Source of the DNA: Arcticibacter sp.
GTDB lineage: Bacteria; Bacteroidota; Bacteroidia; 2-12-FULL-35-15
NCBI GenBank assembly: GCA_021155045.1
Contig: JAJNQB010000021.1
Span: 124,001-188,000, forward strand
Reading direction: 5' to 3'
DNA: 64,000 nucleotides
Shown here: in pieces, positions 8,942-17,255 of the stretch
Layout: the number at the start of each line of letters is the position of its first letter
Position numbering within the stretch: position 1 is the stretch's first letter
Notes under the pieces: model-generated
Databases searched by the model: none
Seen by the model: the letters and a program-made list of their open reading frames with translations, nothing else
What the model was told of the DNA's origin: nothing
Made by a program: the position numbers and the translations under genes

Positions 8942-9907
8942 ATGAAAAAATTAAGAATTGTATTTATGGGAACACCCGATTTTGCAGTAGCATCATTGGA
9001 TATTTTAGTAAGGCACAATTACAATATTGTTGGAGTAATTACCGCACCAGACAAACCCGCTGGGCGAGGACAGCAAGTACAACAATCAGCAGTAAAAAAA
9101 TATGCCTCAGAAAAAGGATTAACTATTTTACAACCCGAAAAATTAAAATCAGATTTTTTTTTAAATGAACTAAAACAATTAAATGTTGATTTACAAATAG
9201 TAGTTGCATTTAGAATGTTACCCGAAATTGTTTGGAACATGCCACCTTTAGGCACTTTTAACTTACATGGTTCATTGTTGCCACAATACCGTGGTGCTGC
9301 ACCAATAAATTGGGCTGTGATAAATGGAGAAAAAACTACAGGTGTTTCTACTTTTTTTTTACAACATCAAATTGATACAGGAAAAATAATTTTCAGAGAA
9401 AAAATTAATATTGACGAAAATGATACTGCAGGAATCATTCATGATAAATTAATGTTGATAGGCGCAGAACTGGTTTTAAAAACGGTTCAAGCAATTGAAA
9501 GAAATGATTATCCACAAATTGATCAATCAAAATTTATAGAAAAAGGAGAAACTGAAAAACATGCTCCTAAAATTTTTAAAGAAGATTGTAAAATAGATTG
9601 GAACAATTCCGTTGATGAAATACATAATCTAATTAGAGGATTAAGTCCTTACCCTACGGCATATACAGAGCTTGTGGCTCCCAACAAAATAATTCATTCG
9701 GTAAAAATATTTATATCAGAAAAAGAAATTTGTACACACTCTTTTTCTGTACCCACATTACATACGGATAATAAAACATATTTAAAAGTTGCAGTAAAAA
9801 ACGGTTTTATCCATATTCTTGAATTACAATTAGCAGGAAAAAAGAAACTTGAAATAAAAGAATTTTTACGGGGTTTTGATATTGGTGCTGGTTGGTTAGT
9901 TAGTTGA
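8942..9907 (+). CDS. fmt: Methionyl-tRNA formyltransferase
   Basis: Formylates the initiator Met-tRNA with 10-formyl-tetrahydrofolate. The 321-residue protein has the N-terminal formyltransferase fold (IVFMGTPDFAVASL, TAPDKPAGRGQ) and the SLLPQYRGAAPINWA active-site segment with the expected downstream Asp region (GVSTFFLQHQIDTG). The C-terminal OB domain ends in ELQLAGKKKLEIKEFLRGFD. The last residues (IGAGWLVS) and the TGA stop lie in TTGGTTAGTTAGTTGATTGG, which merges into the dispersed intergenic repeat. The C-terminal tail may therefore be repeat-derived. Confidence 0.96.
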   Translation: MKKLRIVFMGTPDFAVASLDILVRHNYNIVGVITAPDKPAGRGQQVQQSAVKKYASEKGLTILQPEKLKSDFFLNELKQLNVDLQIVVAFRMLPEIVWNMPPLGTFNLHGSLLPQYRGAAPINWAVINGEKTTGVSTFFLQHQIDTGKIIFREKINIDENDTAGIIHDKLMLIGAELVLKTVQAIERNDYPQIDQSKFIEKGETEKHAPKIFKEDCKIDWNNSVDEIHNLIRGLSPYPTAYTELVAPNKIIHSVKIFISEKEICTHSFSVPTLHTDNKTYLKVAVKNGFIHILELQLAGKKKLEIKEFLRGFDIGAGWLVS

Positions 9908-10012
9908 TTGGTAGGTAGTTTATTGGTAAATGTCAGTTCATCTGAAGGACTCATTTAGAAAATACTAGGAACGAGTTTATCGAGAACGTATTGATTAGTT
10001 CATTAGTTTATC
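9905..10012 (+). repeat. Degenerate copy of the GAACGAGCGTATCGAGAAC repeat family
   Basis: GATTGGTAGG, then AATGTCAGTTC, then AGGAACGAGTTTATCGAGAA parallel the unit of the tandem array at 58.8 kb in the same order. The copy starts at the fmt stop codon. Confidence 0.65.
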
Positions 10013-10304
10013 GGACTAATACAGATGCCACATTATTATAACTACTTCAAAAAAATATACCTCATATATAGATAATCTAGCACACACAGACACCACAACA
10101 GCCTTATTTAGACCAATTCGCAATAAACACCACCTAAAAGTCTATTATATGTACCTTTTCAGCCGTAGTTATTAACAAAAAGGCGATTTATCAACAAAAA
10201 TGCATTTTTTTGCTTCGGAATGTTGCACGAATAGGGTAATACACTATTTTTGTTGTGTTCAAATAATTAATTAATGTTTAACCCTTAAAAAAAACTAAAA
10301 CAAA
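9908..10304. other. 397 bp intergenic region between fmt and the HU gene
   Basis: The left part is the degenerate repeat copy. From about 10015 to 10200 I see no gene, hairpin or repeat I can name. The right end carries the HU promoter and a 5' leader of about 45 nt. No RNA gene was recognised. Confidence 0.6.
10223..10252 (+). promoter_or_regulatory. Bacteroidota-type promoter for the HU gene
   Basis: TTG at 10223-10225 (the -33 element) is separated by exactly 19 bp from TATTTTTG at 10245-10252 (the -7 element). This fits the TTTG-N19-TAnnTTTG consensus recognised by the Bacteroidota primary sigma factor. It ends 52 bp before the HU start codon. It is the best promoter match in the window. 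Confidence 0.72.
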
Positions 10305-10580
10305 ATGAACAAAGCAGAATTAGTTGAAGCTATTGCTTCTGAGTCTAAATTGACTAAAGCTGATGCTCAAAGAGCATTAGATGCATTTGTAAACGCTACT
10401 ACTAAAGCCTTAAAAAAAGGTGATAGAGTTGCTCTAGTTGGTTTTGGATCTTTCTCAGTTTCTAAAAGAGCTGCAAGAACTGGTCGTAACCCACAAACTG
10501 GAAAAGCTATTAAAATTGCAGCTAAAAAAGTTGCTAAATTTAAAGCTGGTGCTGATTTAGCTAAATCAGTAAACAAATAG
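10305..10580 (+). CDS. HU-family DNA-binding protein
   Basis: A 91-residue histone-like protein that bends and compacts DNA. The sequence has the complete HU fold: N-terminal helices (MNKAELVEAIA, LTKADAQRALDAF), the central VALVGFGSFSV strand, and the DNA-binding arm RTGRNPQTGKAIKI with its conserved RNP tip. It is a monocistronic unit with its own promoter upstream and a strong terminator 13 bp downstream. Codon use is that of a highly expressed gene (GCT and AAA rich). HU rather than IHF is called from overall sequence, but subtypes are hard to separate in Bacteroidota. Confidence 0.95.
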   Translation: MNKAELVEAIASESKLTKADAQRALDAFVNATTKALKKGDRVALVGFGSFSVSKRAARTGRNPQTGKAIKIAAKKVAKFKAGADLAKSVNK

Positions 10581-10592
10581 TTTTACAAGCTT

Positions 10593-10633
10593 CAAAAAAA
10601 AACGCTCCCGAAATTTCGGGAGCGTTTTTTTTT
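10593..10633 (+). terminator. Rho-independent terminator after the HU gene
   Basis: The hairpin AACGCTCCCGAAA/TTTCGGGAGCGTT, a nearly loopless palindrome at 10601-10626, is preceded by an A tract and followed by a T run. It ends the HU transcript. Confidence 0.92.
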
Positions 10634-10764
10634 ATCAATTTTTTAAAAGTCAACTTGCATCATCAAGCAACAAGCAATTTTAATGTTTCTTAAATCTGAC
10701 TAAAAACATTGAATAATTTTCATCCTATTTTTTTAAGTATTTTTGCCCAACAAAAAAATTGATT

Positions 10765-11823
10765 ATGAGCAAAGCAGAAAAGATTAAAAATTTTGATCCT
10801 AATAATTTAGGTGATAAAAATGCAAACATATACGGTTTACCCTTTACTACCGATGAAGCTGAAATTGTTATTGTTCCTGTACCTTGGGAAGTTACAGTTT
10901 CTTACTCAGCTGGTACAGCAAAAGGTCCTCAAGCAATATTTGATGCTTCTTTTCAAGTAGATTTGTTTGACCCTAATGTTAAAGACGCTTGGAAAATTGG
11001 TTTGGCAATGGATACCATCCCTAAAGATTTAAAAAAGAAAAGCAATGAACTTCGAAAAAAAGCAGAAGTATATATTGGTTTATTAGAAGATGGTGATTCA
11101 GCAGAAAAGAATCCCAAAATGAAAAAAATTCAAACCGAAATAAATGCTGAATGCAAAAAAATGAATGCATTTGTAAAAAATAAGGTTTTGAGTTTTATAA
11201 ATAAAAAAAAGGTGGTGGCTCTTCTTGGTGGCGACCACAGCACACCCCTCGGAATGATGCAAGCATTAGCAGAAAAACATAAATCATTTGGTATTTTACA
11301 AATTGATGCGCATGCTGATTTACGTGATGCTTACGAAGGCTTTGAGTTTTCACATGCCTCCATCATGTTTAATGCATTAAAAATAAAACAAGTATCAAAA
11401 TTAATACAAGTAGGAATAAGAGATTATTGCGAAGATGAAGTAAAAATCATCAACAATTCAAAAGGAAGAATAAAAACATTTTTCGATAGGGATATTAAAC
11501 ATCAGCAATATAAAGGAAAAACATGGAGTAAAGTATGTGATGATATTATTAAGGAATTACCTGATAAAATTTATTTAAGTTTTGATATTGATGGTTTAGA
11601 CCCAAAACTTTGTCCTAACACAGGAACACCCGTTTCTGGTGGCTTTGAGACAGAAGAAATTTTATTTTTAATTCAAAAAATAGTTGAAAATAAAAAAACA
11701 ATTATTGCTTTTGATATTAATGAAGTTACACCAGGAAAAGATGAATGGGATGCAAATGTTGGCGCTCGTATGTTATACCGTATCGCTAATCTGGTAGCAA
11801 AATCGAATAACAGAGTAAGATAA
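10765..11823 (+). CDS. speB: Agmatinase (ureohydrolase family)
   Basis: A 352-residue ureohydrolase. ATG at 10765 is preferred to an upstream in-frame TTG at 10759. Mn ligands are GGDHS (His158), DAHADLRD (Asp181, His183, Asp185) and SFDIDGLDP. The segment YEGFEFSHASIMFNAL after the second motif is typical of agmatinases, unlike the TTPSGNLHG of the arginase at 1318. It would convert agmatine to putrescine and urea, completing the pathway begun by arginine decarboxylase at the left edge. Residues about 87-140 form an extra, highly charged insertion compared with the short E. coli enzyme as I recall it. Its stop codon overlaps the trmH start by 1 nt. Confidence 0.85.
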   Translation: MSKAEKIKNFDPNNLGDKNANIYGLPFTTDEAEIVIVPVPWEVTVSYSAGTAKGPQAIFDASFQVDLFDPNVKDAWKIGLAMDTIPKDLKKKSNELRKKAEVYIGLLEDGDSAEKNPKMKKIQTEINAECKKMNAFVKNKVLSFINKKKVVALLGGDHSTPLGMMQALAEKHKSFGILQIDAHADLRDAYEGFEFSHASIMFNALKIKQVSKLIQVGIRDYCEDEVKIINNSKGRIKTFFDRDIKHQQYKGKTWSKVCDDIIKELPDKIYLSFDIDGLDPKLCPNTGTPVSGGFETEEILFLIQKIVENKKTIIAFDINEVTPGKDEWDANVGARMLYRIANLVAKSNNRVR

Positions 11824-12494
11824 TGACAGTTGAATTAATAAACTATTTATCTCAATTTATTTCAGAAAACAGAAGAGCAAAGTTTGATGAAATCGTAAAT
11901 TACAGAACACGTTATGTTACCGTAGTGTTGGAAGATTTATACCAACCGCACAATGCAAGTGCTGTTTTACGTTCATGCGATTGTTTTGGAGTTCAAGACA
12001 TTCATATCATTGAAAATAAAAATGCTTATACTGTAAATCCTGATATTGCTCTTGGTTCACCAAAATGGTTAAATCTACACAAATATAAAAAAGAAGAAAA
12101 CAATACATTAAATTGTATAACACAACTAAAAGCAAAAGGATATAAAATCGTAGCTACTACCCCACACAAAGATGATTACACAATAGAATCCTTACCAATA
12201 GATAAGCCGATTGCTTTAATTTTTGGCACAGAACTAACAGGCATTTCAGATACAGTAAGAGAACATGCCGATGAATTTGTAAAAATTCCAATGTTTGGTT
12301 TTACAGAAAGTTTTAATATTTCGGTTTCTGCGGCATTATGCCTCAACACAATTATTTCACGAATTCACAAAAGCAATATACATTGGCAACTTTCTGAGGA
12401 AGAAAAGGAGGAATTGATACTCACTTGGCTTCGCAATTCCATTAATAAGGTAGAAATGATTGAAAAAAAATATTTTGAGGAAAAAAGAAGTTGA
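11823..12494 (+). CDS. trmH: TrmH-type tRNA 2'-O-methyltransferase (SpoU family)
   Basis: A 223-residue SPOUT methyltransferase that would methylate the ribose of a tRNA guanosine, Gm18 for TrmH. Family motifs are present in order: motif 1 YQPHNASAVLRSCDCFGV (N and R conserved), motif 2 IALIFGTELTGIS, and motif 3 IPMFGFTESFNISVSAALCL, which forms the AdoMet knot. ATG at 11823 overlaps the agmatinase stop, so the two genes are co-transcribed. The TGA stop lies in AAGAAGTTGATTCGTTTATTGG-type sequence resembling the dispersed repeat. TrmH is favoured over other SpoU members because of length and the LEDLYQPHN start. Confidence 0.88.
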   Translation: MTVELINYLSQFISENRRAKFDEIVNYRTRYVTVVLEDLYQPHNASAVLRSCDCFGVQDIHIIENKNAYTVNPDIALGSPKWLNLHKYKKEENNTLNCITQLKAKGYKIVATTPHKDDYTIESLPIDKPIALIFGTELTGISDTVREHADEFVKIPMFGFTESFNISVSAALCLNTIISRIHKSNIHWQLSEEEKEELILTWLRNSINKVEMIEKKYFEEKRS

Positions 12495-12582
12495 TTCGTT
12501 TATTGGTTTACTAGTCTATTAGTGACTTTGTTATTTTCACGTTATTTCACAATACCTATCGAAAATTGTAAAGAAACAAAAA

Positions 12583-15240
12583 CTAATTCAAAAAAGTTTT
12601 TGCTTTTTCTAATGCATTTGCAATGCCTTGAGAATTGGTTCCTCCTGCGGTAGCATAAAAAGGCTGTCCTCCTCCTCCTCCTTGAATTTCTTTTCCTAAT
12701 TCACGAATAATAGTACTTGCATTTAGATTTTTATCTTTTACTAAGTTCTCGGAAATAATCAATGAAAGGCTTGGTTTTCCATTTACTTCAGCAGCCAATA
12801 CCATAAATAAATTATCAATTTGGTTGCGTAATTCAAACGATAAATCTTTTATTGCATCAGCAGAATTCAATTCAATCTTTTCTGCAATAAAATTTATTCC
12901 ATTTACTGTTTGCTTTTTTGTCATCAATTCCGATTTCAATCCCTTTGCTTTTTCACGAAGCATTTGTTCCATTTGTTTTTGCAAAGCAGAATTTTCCTCA
13001 ATTAAAGATTGAACACTTTTAACTATATCTTTTGGGTTTTTCAATAAAGCTTTTACTTCATTTACCAATCCAATTTGTTGGTTAAAAAATTGTTCTGCTT
13101 TTACAGAAGTAATTGCTTCAATACGTCTAATTCCAGCAGCTACAGCACCTTCTGAAATAATTTTAAACAAACCTATTTGTCCAGTTGAAGGAACATGTGT
13201 TCCGCCACATAACTCAATTGAATAATTTTTATCAAATGTAACCACACGAACTAAATCGCCATATTTTTCGCCAAACAATGCCATTGCACCTAATTTACGT
13301 GCATCTTCAATTGGCATTTCTTTAATATCGGCAGTAATATTTTCTCTTATTTTTTGATTTACGATTGTTTCAATCTGTGCAATTTCTTCATCTGTAACTT
13401 TTGAAAAATGAGAAAAATCGAAACGTAAATATTCATCGTTTACCAAAGAGCCTTTTTGTTCCACATGTGTTCCTAAAACGCTACGCAAAGCAGCATGTAA
13501 CAAATGTGTAGAGCTATGGTTATTTTCAGTTAAATAACGTTTTTCGGTATTTACTTTTGCAATGAATGTTTGAGCAAAATTTTCTGGAAGCTTATCAGCA
13601 AAATGAATGATAATTCCATTTTCTTTTTTTGTGTCTGTAATATTTATTTTTTCGTTTGCCGATTCCAACACACCTGTATCGCCCACTTGTCCTCCACTCT
13701 CCGCATAAAAAGGGGTTTTATCTAAAACAATTTGAAATTGTTCTTTGCCTTTTGCTTTTACTTTTCGGTATTGGATAATTTTTGAATCGCCATCCAATTG
13801 CTTGTAGCCAATAAATTTTCGTCCACCATCTTCTGCTTTTCTTCCATCTACAAGTATCCAATCACCTGTATCCACAGCAGTAGCCTCACGTGAACGATTT
13901 TTTTGTTTTTCTAATTCTTTTTGAAATCCTTCCTCATCAATACTTAATCCATATCCACGAGCAATTAAAGAAGTTAAGTCTATTGGAAATCCATACGTAT
14001 CATACAATTCAAAAACGGTAGCTCCGTCCACTATTTTTTTATTTTCATTTGATAAATGAATACAAACATTATCAATCCGTTTTAATCCATTTTCTAATGT
14101 GCGAAAAAAAGAAATCTCTTCTTCTTTTATTACTTTTTCAATCAATAATTTTTGGGAAACTAATTCCGGGAAAGCATGCCCTAATTGATGTGAAAGAACA
14201 GGCACCAAACGGTGCATAAATGGTTCTTTTAAATTTAATGATTGATAACCATAGCGAATAGCACGTCTTAAAATTCTACGAATAACGTATCCTGCACCTG
14301 TATTTGAAGGTAATTGACCGTCAGCAATACTAAATGAAATTGCACGAATATGATCAGCAATAACACGCATTGCTATATTGATGATTAATTGTTTTGGATG
14401 TTTTTCTTCTTGTTCGGGTTTATATCTAAGACCTGATAGCTCTTCAATTTTATCAATAACAGGCTTAAACACATCGGTATCATAATTCGATTGTTTGCCT
14501 TGTAACACACGTACCAAACGTTCAAACCCCATTCCTGTATCCACATGTTGTTTGGGCAGTTTTACCAATGAGCCATCAGCTTTACGCTCAAACTCCATAA
14601 ATACATTGTTCCAAATTTCAATTACTTGTGGATCATCATTATTTACTCGTTCAGCTCCTGGTATTTTTTTAATTTCTTCTTCCGTTCTTCCATCGTAATG
14701 AATTTCAGAGCATGGTCCACAAGGTCCAATATCGCCCATTTCCCAAAAATTATCTTTTTTGTTGCCTCTTAAAATTCGTTCTTCAGGAATAAATTGTTTC
14801 CAAATATCATACGCTTCTTGATCGAAACCTAAATTATCATCTTTACTCCCTTCAAAAACGGTAACATATAATCTTGATTTATCAATCTTGTAAACTTCTG
14901 TTAATAATTCCCAAGCCCAAGTGATTGCTTCTTTTTTAAAATAGTCGCCAAAACTCCAATTACCAAGCATTTCAAACATGGTGTGGTGGTATGTATCCAC
15001 ACCAACTTCTTCTAAGTCGTTGTGCTTACCACTCACACGCAAACATTTTTGAGTATCGGCAACTCGAGGAAACTTTATGGGAGCATTTCCTAAAAACAAA
15101 TCTTTGAATGGCGCCATTCCGCTGTTATTAAACATTAGCGTAGGGTCATTTTTAACAACCATTGGAGCAGATGCTACAATTTCGTGTTGCTTGCTTGTAA
15201 AAAAATCTAAAAATGTTTGTCGTACTTTATTCGCTTCCAT
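12583..15240 (-). CDS. alaS: Alanyl-tRNA synthetase
   Basis: A class II aminoacyl-tRNA synthetase of 885 residues. The start ATG at 15240 (MEANKVRQTFLDFF) is chosen over an upstream in-frame ATG that adds eight residues, because the family begins at this helix. Motifs: FLDFFTSKQHE, MFNNSGMAPFK, ANKCLRVSGKHNDLE-like ADTQKCLRVSGKHND, and GPCGPCSEIHYD. The editing domain has zinc ligands HSSTH and CGGTH. The C-terminal oligomerisation domain ends with GGGGGQP. A TAAATTTG box lies about 40 bp upstream inside a 22 bp block repeated near 17.2 kb. Confidence 0.97.
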   Translation of the reverse strand: MEANKVRQTFLDFFTSKQHEIVASAPMVVKNDPTLMFNNSGMAPFKDLFLGNAPIKFPRVADTQKCLRVSGKHNDLEEVGVDTYHHTMFEMLGNWSFGDYFKKEAITWAWELLTEVYKIDKSRLYVTVFEGSKDDNLGFDQEAYDIWKQFIPEERILRGNKKDNFWEMGDIGPCGPCSEIHYDGRTEEEIKKIPGAERVNNDDPQVIEIWNNVFMEFERKADGSLVKLPKQHVDTGMGFERLVRVLQGKQSNYDTDVFKPVIDKIEELSGLRYKPEQEEKHPKQLIINIAMRVIADHIRAISFSIADGQLPSNTGAGYVIRRILRRAIRYGYQSLNLKEPFMHRLVPVLSHQLGHAFPELVSQKLLIEKVIKEEEISFFRTLENGLKRIDNVCIHLSNENKKIVDGATVFELYDTYGFPIDLTSLIARGYGLSIDEEGFQKELEKQKNRSREATAVDTGDWILVDGRKAEDGGRKFIGYKQLDGDSKIIQYRKVKAKGKEQFQIVLDKTPFYAESGGQVGDTGVLESANEKINITDTKKENGIIIHFADKLPENFAQTFIAKVNTEKRYLTENNHSSTHLLHAALRSVLGTHVEQKGSLVNDEYLRFDFSHFSKVTDEEIAQIETIVNQKIRENITADIKEMPIEDARKLGAMALFGEKYGDLVRVVTFDKNYSIELCGGTHVPSTGQIGLFKIISEGAVAAGIRRIEAITSVKAEQFFNQQIGLVNEVKALLKNPKDIVKSVQSLIEENSALQKQMEQMLREKAKGLKSELMTKKQTVNGINFIAEKIELNSADAIKDLSFELRNQIDNLFMVLAAEVNGKPSLSLIISENLVKDKNLNASTIIRELGKEIQGGGGGQPFYATAGGTNSQGIANALEKAKTFLN

Positions 15241-15277
15241 AATTTTTATCGTAATCGTTGGCAAAATTGCCAGATTG

Positions 15278-15285
15278 CAAATTTA
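15278..15285 (-). promoter_or_regulatory. TAAATTTG -7 box upstream of alaS
   Basis: Read on the minus strand this is TAAATTTG, a match to TAnnTTTG, about 38 bp before the alaS ATG. No clear TTTG is found 19 bp further upstream. The 22 bp around it (15272-15293) is identical to 17201-17222, upstream of the chorismate mutase operon. Confidence 0.45.
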
Positions 15286-15356
15286 GTTTATTTAGGTATA
15301 TCAGAAATAGGCTGATATAAAAATATGTATTTGTTTTTTTCAAAATCTGCTTAGGG

Positions 15357-15584
15357 TTAAACCTTTTCTATTCTAATTATTCTAACAGGACAATTGAGTG
15401 ATGCTAATTTATTTTGTTCTTCTTCATCATCATCAACCAAAGCTACATAAATTCCTTTTTTTGCTTTTGCTCCAAGCAATGTACATTTTCCATCTTTTCT
15501 TGAAACACGCCAACGATAGTCTGCTGCTTCAACACAAGCATTACATCCAATACATTTTTCTCTGTAATGTATAATTCTAATCAA
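15357..15584 (-). CDS. Small [4Fe-4S] ferredoxin-like protein
   Basis: A 75-residue protein with one cluster motif, CIGCNAC near the N-terminus, and a remote fourth cysteine in NCPVRIIRI near the C-terminus. This is the spacing of a single-cluster ferredoxin with the middle part replaced by a charged insert (DDDEEEQ). It would carry one electron or donate or repair a cluster. It starts 8 bp inside the 3' end of the U32 gene (15577-16824), so translation is probably coupled and the two proteins likely work together. Confidence 0.85.
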   Translation of the reverse strand: MIRIIHYREKCIGCNACVEAADYRWRVSRKDGKCTLLGAKAKKGIYVALVDDDEEEQNKLASLNCPVRIIRIEKV

Positions 15585-16824
15585 CTTTTGAAGGGATTAA
15601 TTTATATAACTTATCCGATGGGCGAATTTTTTCATTTAGTTTTATAGAAAATAGTTGGCCTTTGGTTACTTCTTCTTTAATATCGTTTTCTACTCTTATT
15701 TCGTCAATAATTGTTTGAATATATCCAGTTGTAGGTCCTGTAATTATTATTTCATCTCCTTTTTTTAGTTGATGAGTTTCAATCAAAAACTCCCCAACAC
15801 CCGCTTTTTCGAAGTATTTCATTCCTTTTCCTATATAGATTTTCTTTTTAGAAGCTTTAGATCCGTATTCATTGTTCCATTCACCCATTTTACGTCCTAA
15901 ATAATATCCATCCCAAAAACCTCTATTAAAAACAGTACTTAATTGCTGTTCCCAATGCCTTACTTTTTCTAAAGAATAAGTTTTATCAATAATAGAATCA
16001 ATTGCTTCTCTATAGGCTTTTATAGTAGTGTAAACATAATCAACGGAACGCCCTCTACCCTCAATTTTAAGAACACAAACGCCTGCATCAATAATTTGAT
16101 TTAAAAATCCAATGGTACATAAATCTTTGGCTGACATTATATACTCATTATCAACTTCAAACTCTATTCCTTCTTCTTTATCAATAACAATGTATTCTCT
16201 TCGACAATTTTGCAAACAAGCTCCTCTATTAGCAGAAGCATAATTAGCGTGTAAACTCATGTAGCATTTCCCAGAAACAGCCATACAAAGGGCTCCATGT
16301 GCAAAAATTTCAACGTCAATTAGTTTACCCTTAGGTCCTGTTATATTTCTTCTTTTTATCTCACGAGTTATCTCTGCAACTTGTTTTAAGCTAAGTTCTC
16401 TTGCCAAAACTACAACGTCAGCAAAGGAAGAATAAAACTCAACAGTATCTATATTACTGATATTTGCTTGAGTTGAAATATGAATTTCCATGCCAATCTT
16501 TTTGCAATAATTCATCACGGCATGATCTGATGCAATGATGGCAGAAATACCAGACTCTTTAGCACTATCAATTATTTTTTTCATTAAATTGATATCATGA
16601 TCATATAGGATAGTGTTTAAAGTAAGGTATGTTTTAATTTTATTTTCTTTTGCAATTAACGCTATCTTAACTAAATCATTCACCGTAAAATTCATTGTAG
16701 CACGTGCTCTCATGTTTAACTGCTCCACACCAAAATATACCGAATCAGCACCTGCTTTTATGGCTGCCATAAGTGATTCATAAGAACCAGCAGGAGCCAT
16801 TAATTCAATTTCACTTTTTTCCAT
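15577..16824 (-). CDS. U32-family protein, TrhP/YegQ-like tRNA hydroxylation factor
   Basis: A 415-residue member of the U32 collagenase-like family. The N-terminal barrel starts MAPAGSYESLMAAIKAGADSVYFG. A cysteine set HGALCMAVSGKC and NRGACLQNCRREY (four Cys, followed by RREY) matches the motif of E. coli YegQ/TrhP and RlhA. A C-terminal beta domain follows (KKGDEIIITGPTTG). TrhP is known to make 5-hydroxyuridine at tRNA wobble position 34 and to need prephenate and Fe-S assembly. Here the gene lies between a chorismate mutase gene (14 bp overlap) and a ferredoxin (8 bp overlap). Peptidase activity is not implied. RlhA-type rRNA hydroxylation is the main alternative. Confidence 0.82.
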   Translation of the reverse strand: MEKSEIELMAPAGSYESLMAAIKAGADSVYFGVEQLNMRARATMNFTVNDLVKIALIAKENKIKTYLTLNTILYDHDINLMKKIIDSAKESGISAIIASDHAVMNYCKKIGMEIHISTQANISNIDTVEFYSSFADVVVLARELSLKQVAEITREIKRRNITGPKGKLIDVEIFAHGALCMAVSGKCYMSLHANYASANRGACLQNCRREYIVIDKEEGIEFEVDNEYIMSAKDLCTIGFLNQIIDAGVCVLKIEGRGRSVDYVYTTIKAYREAIDSIIDKTYSLEKVRHWEQQLSTVFNRGFWDGYYLGRKMGEWNNEYGSKASKKKIYIGKGMKYFEKAGVGEFLIETHQLKKGDEIIITGPTTGYIQTIIDEIRVENDIKEEVTKGQLFSIKLNEKIRPSDKLYKLIPSKVD

Positions 16825-17116
16825 TGCTTTTACTAATTATTTCTTGATTTCTAATAGATTCTGAATGAATTTTTAAATATAATTCGCTAATAAATTTTTT
16901 ATTCAGTCCTAATTTAATTGCCCACATTTTTCTATGAAACAAAAGTTCTCTCAAGCGACTAGGTTGGTTTGCATTTATGTTATTTTTAAATTTTATCATT
17001 CCTATTTTTTGAACTATATCAATCCGTTGCTTTAAAAGTTTTAGTATTTTTTTATCTACTAAATCAATTTTTTTTCTTTCAAAATTAATTTCATCCAATA
17101 TATTTTTGTTTTGCAT
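16811..17116 (-). CDS. AroQ-type chorismate mutase domain protein
   Basis: A 101-residue all-helical protein that aligns over its whole length with the E. coli chorismate mutase domain. By my manual alignment, active-site residues Arg11, Arg28, Lys39, Arg51, Ser84 and Gln88 correspond to Arg14, Arg31, Lys42, Arg54, Ser87 and Gln91 here. Asp48 and Glu52 are replaced by Gln51 and Leu55, so activity may be altered. The product of the family is prephenate. No other aromatic amino-acid gene is adjacent; instead the gene overlaps a U32 gene by 14 bp, suggesting local supply of prephenate for tRNA hydroxylation. A salicylate-type lyase (PchB) is a less likely alternative. Confidence 0.78.
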   Translation of the reverse strand: MQNKNILDEINFERKKIDLVDKKILKLLKQRIDIVQKIGMIKFKNNINANQPSRLRELLFHRKMWAIKLGLNKKFISELYLKIHSESIRNQEIISKSNGKK

Positions 17117-17206
17117 GTTATGTCAGGTATATTTTTTTAAGGTAAAAAAAAACAATTTAGAAATTCTGAGCCAAAATCTATCTGAATTGATTTTCTATCG
17201 AGATTG

Positions 17207-17214
17207 CAAATTTA
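17207..17214 (-). promoter_or_regulatory. TAAATTTG -7 box for the chorismate mutase operon
   Basis: On the minus strand this reads TAAATTTG about 90 bp before the chorismate mutase ATG. It lies in a 22 bp block (17201-17222) identical to the one before alaS. The divergent M23 gene begins at 17256, so the block may serve both directions. Confidence 0.4.
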
Positions 17215-17255
17215 GTTTATTTGTGTAAATTCGCATAGATGTTCAGCAATAAATT

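Noticed and set aside
15577..16824. Collagenase or peptidase activity of the U32 protein
   Set aside because: The family name is historical; the four-cysteine motif and gene context point to RNA hydroxylation factors instead.
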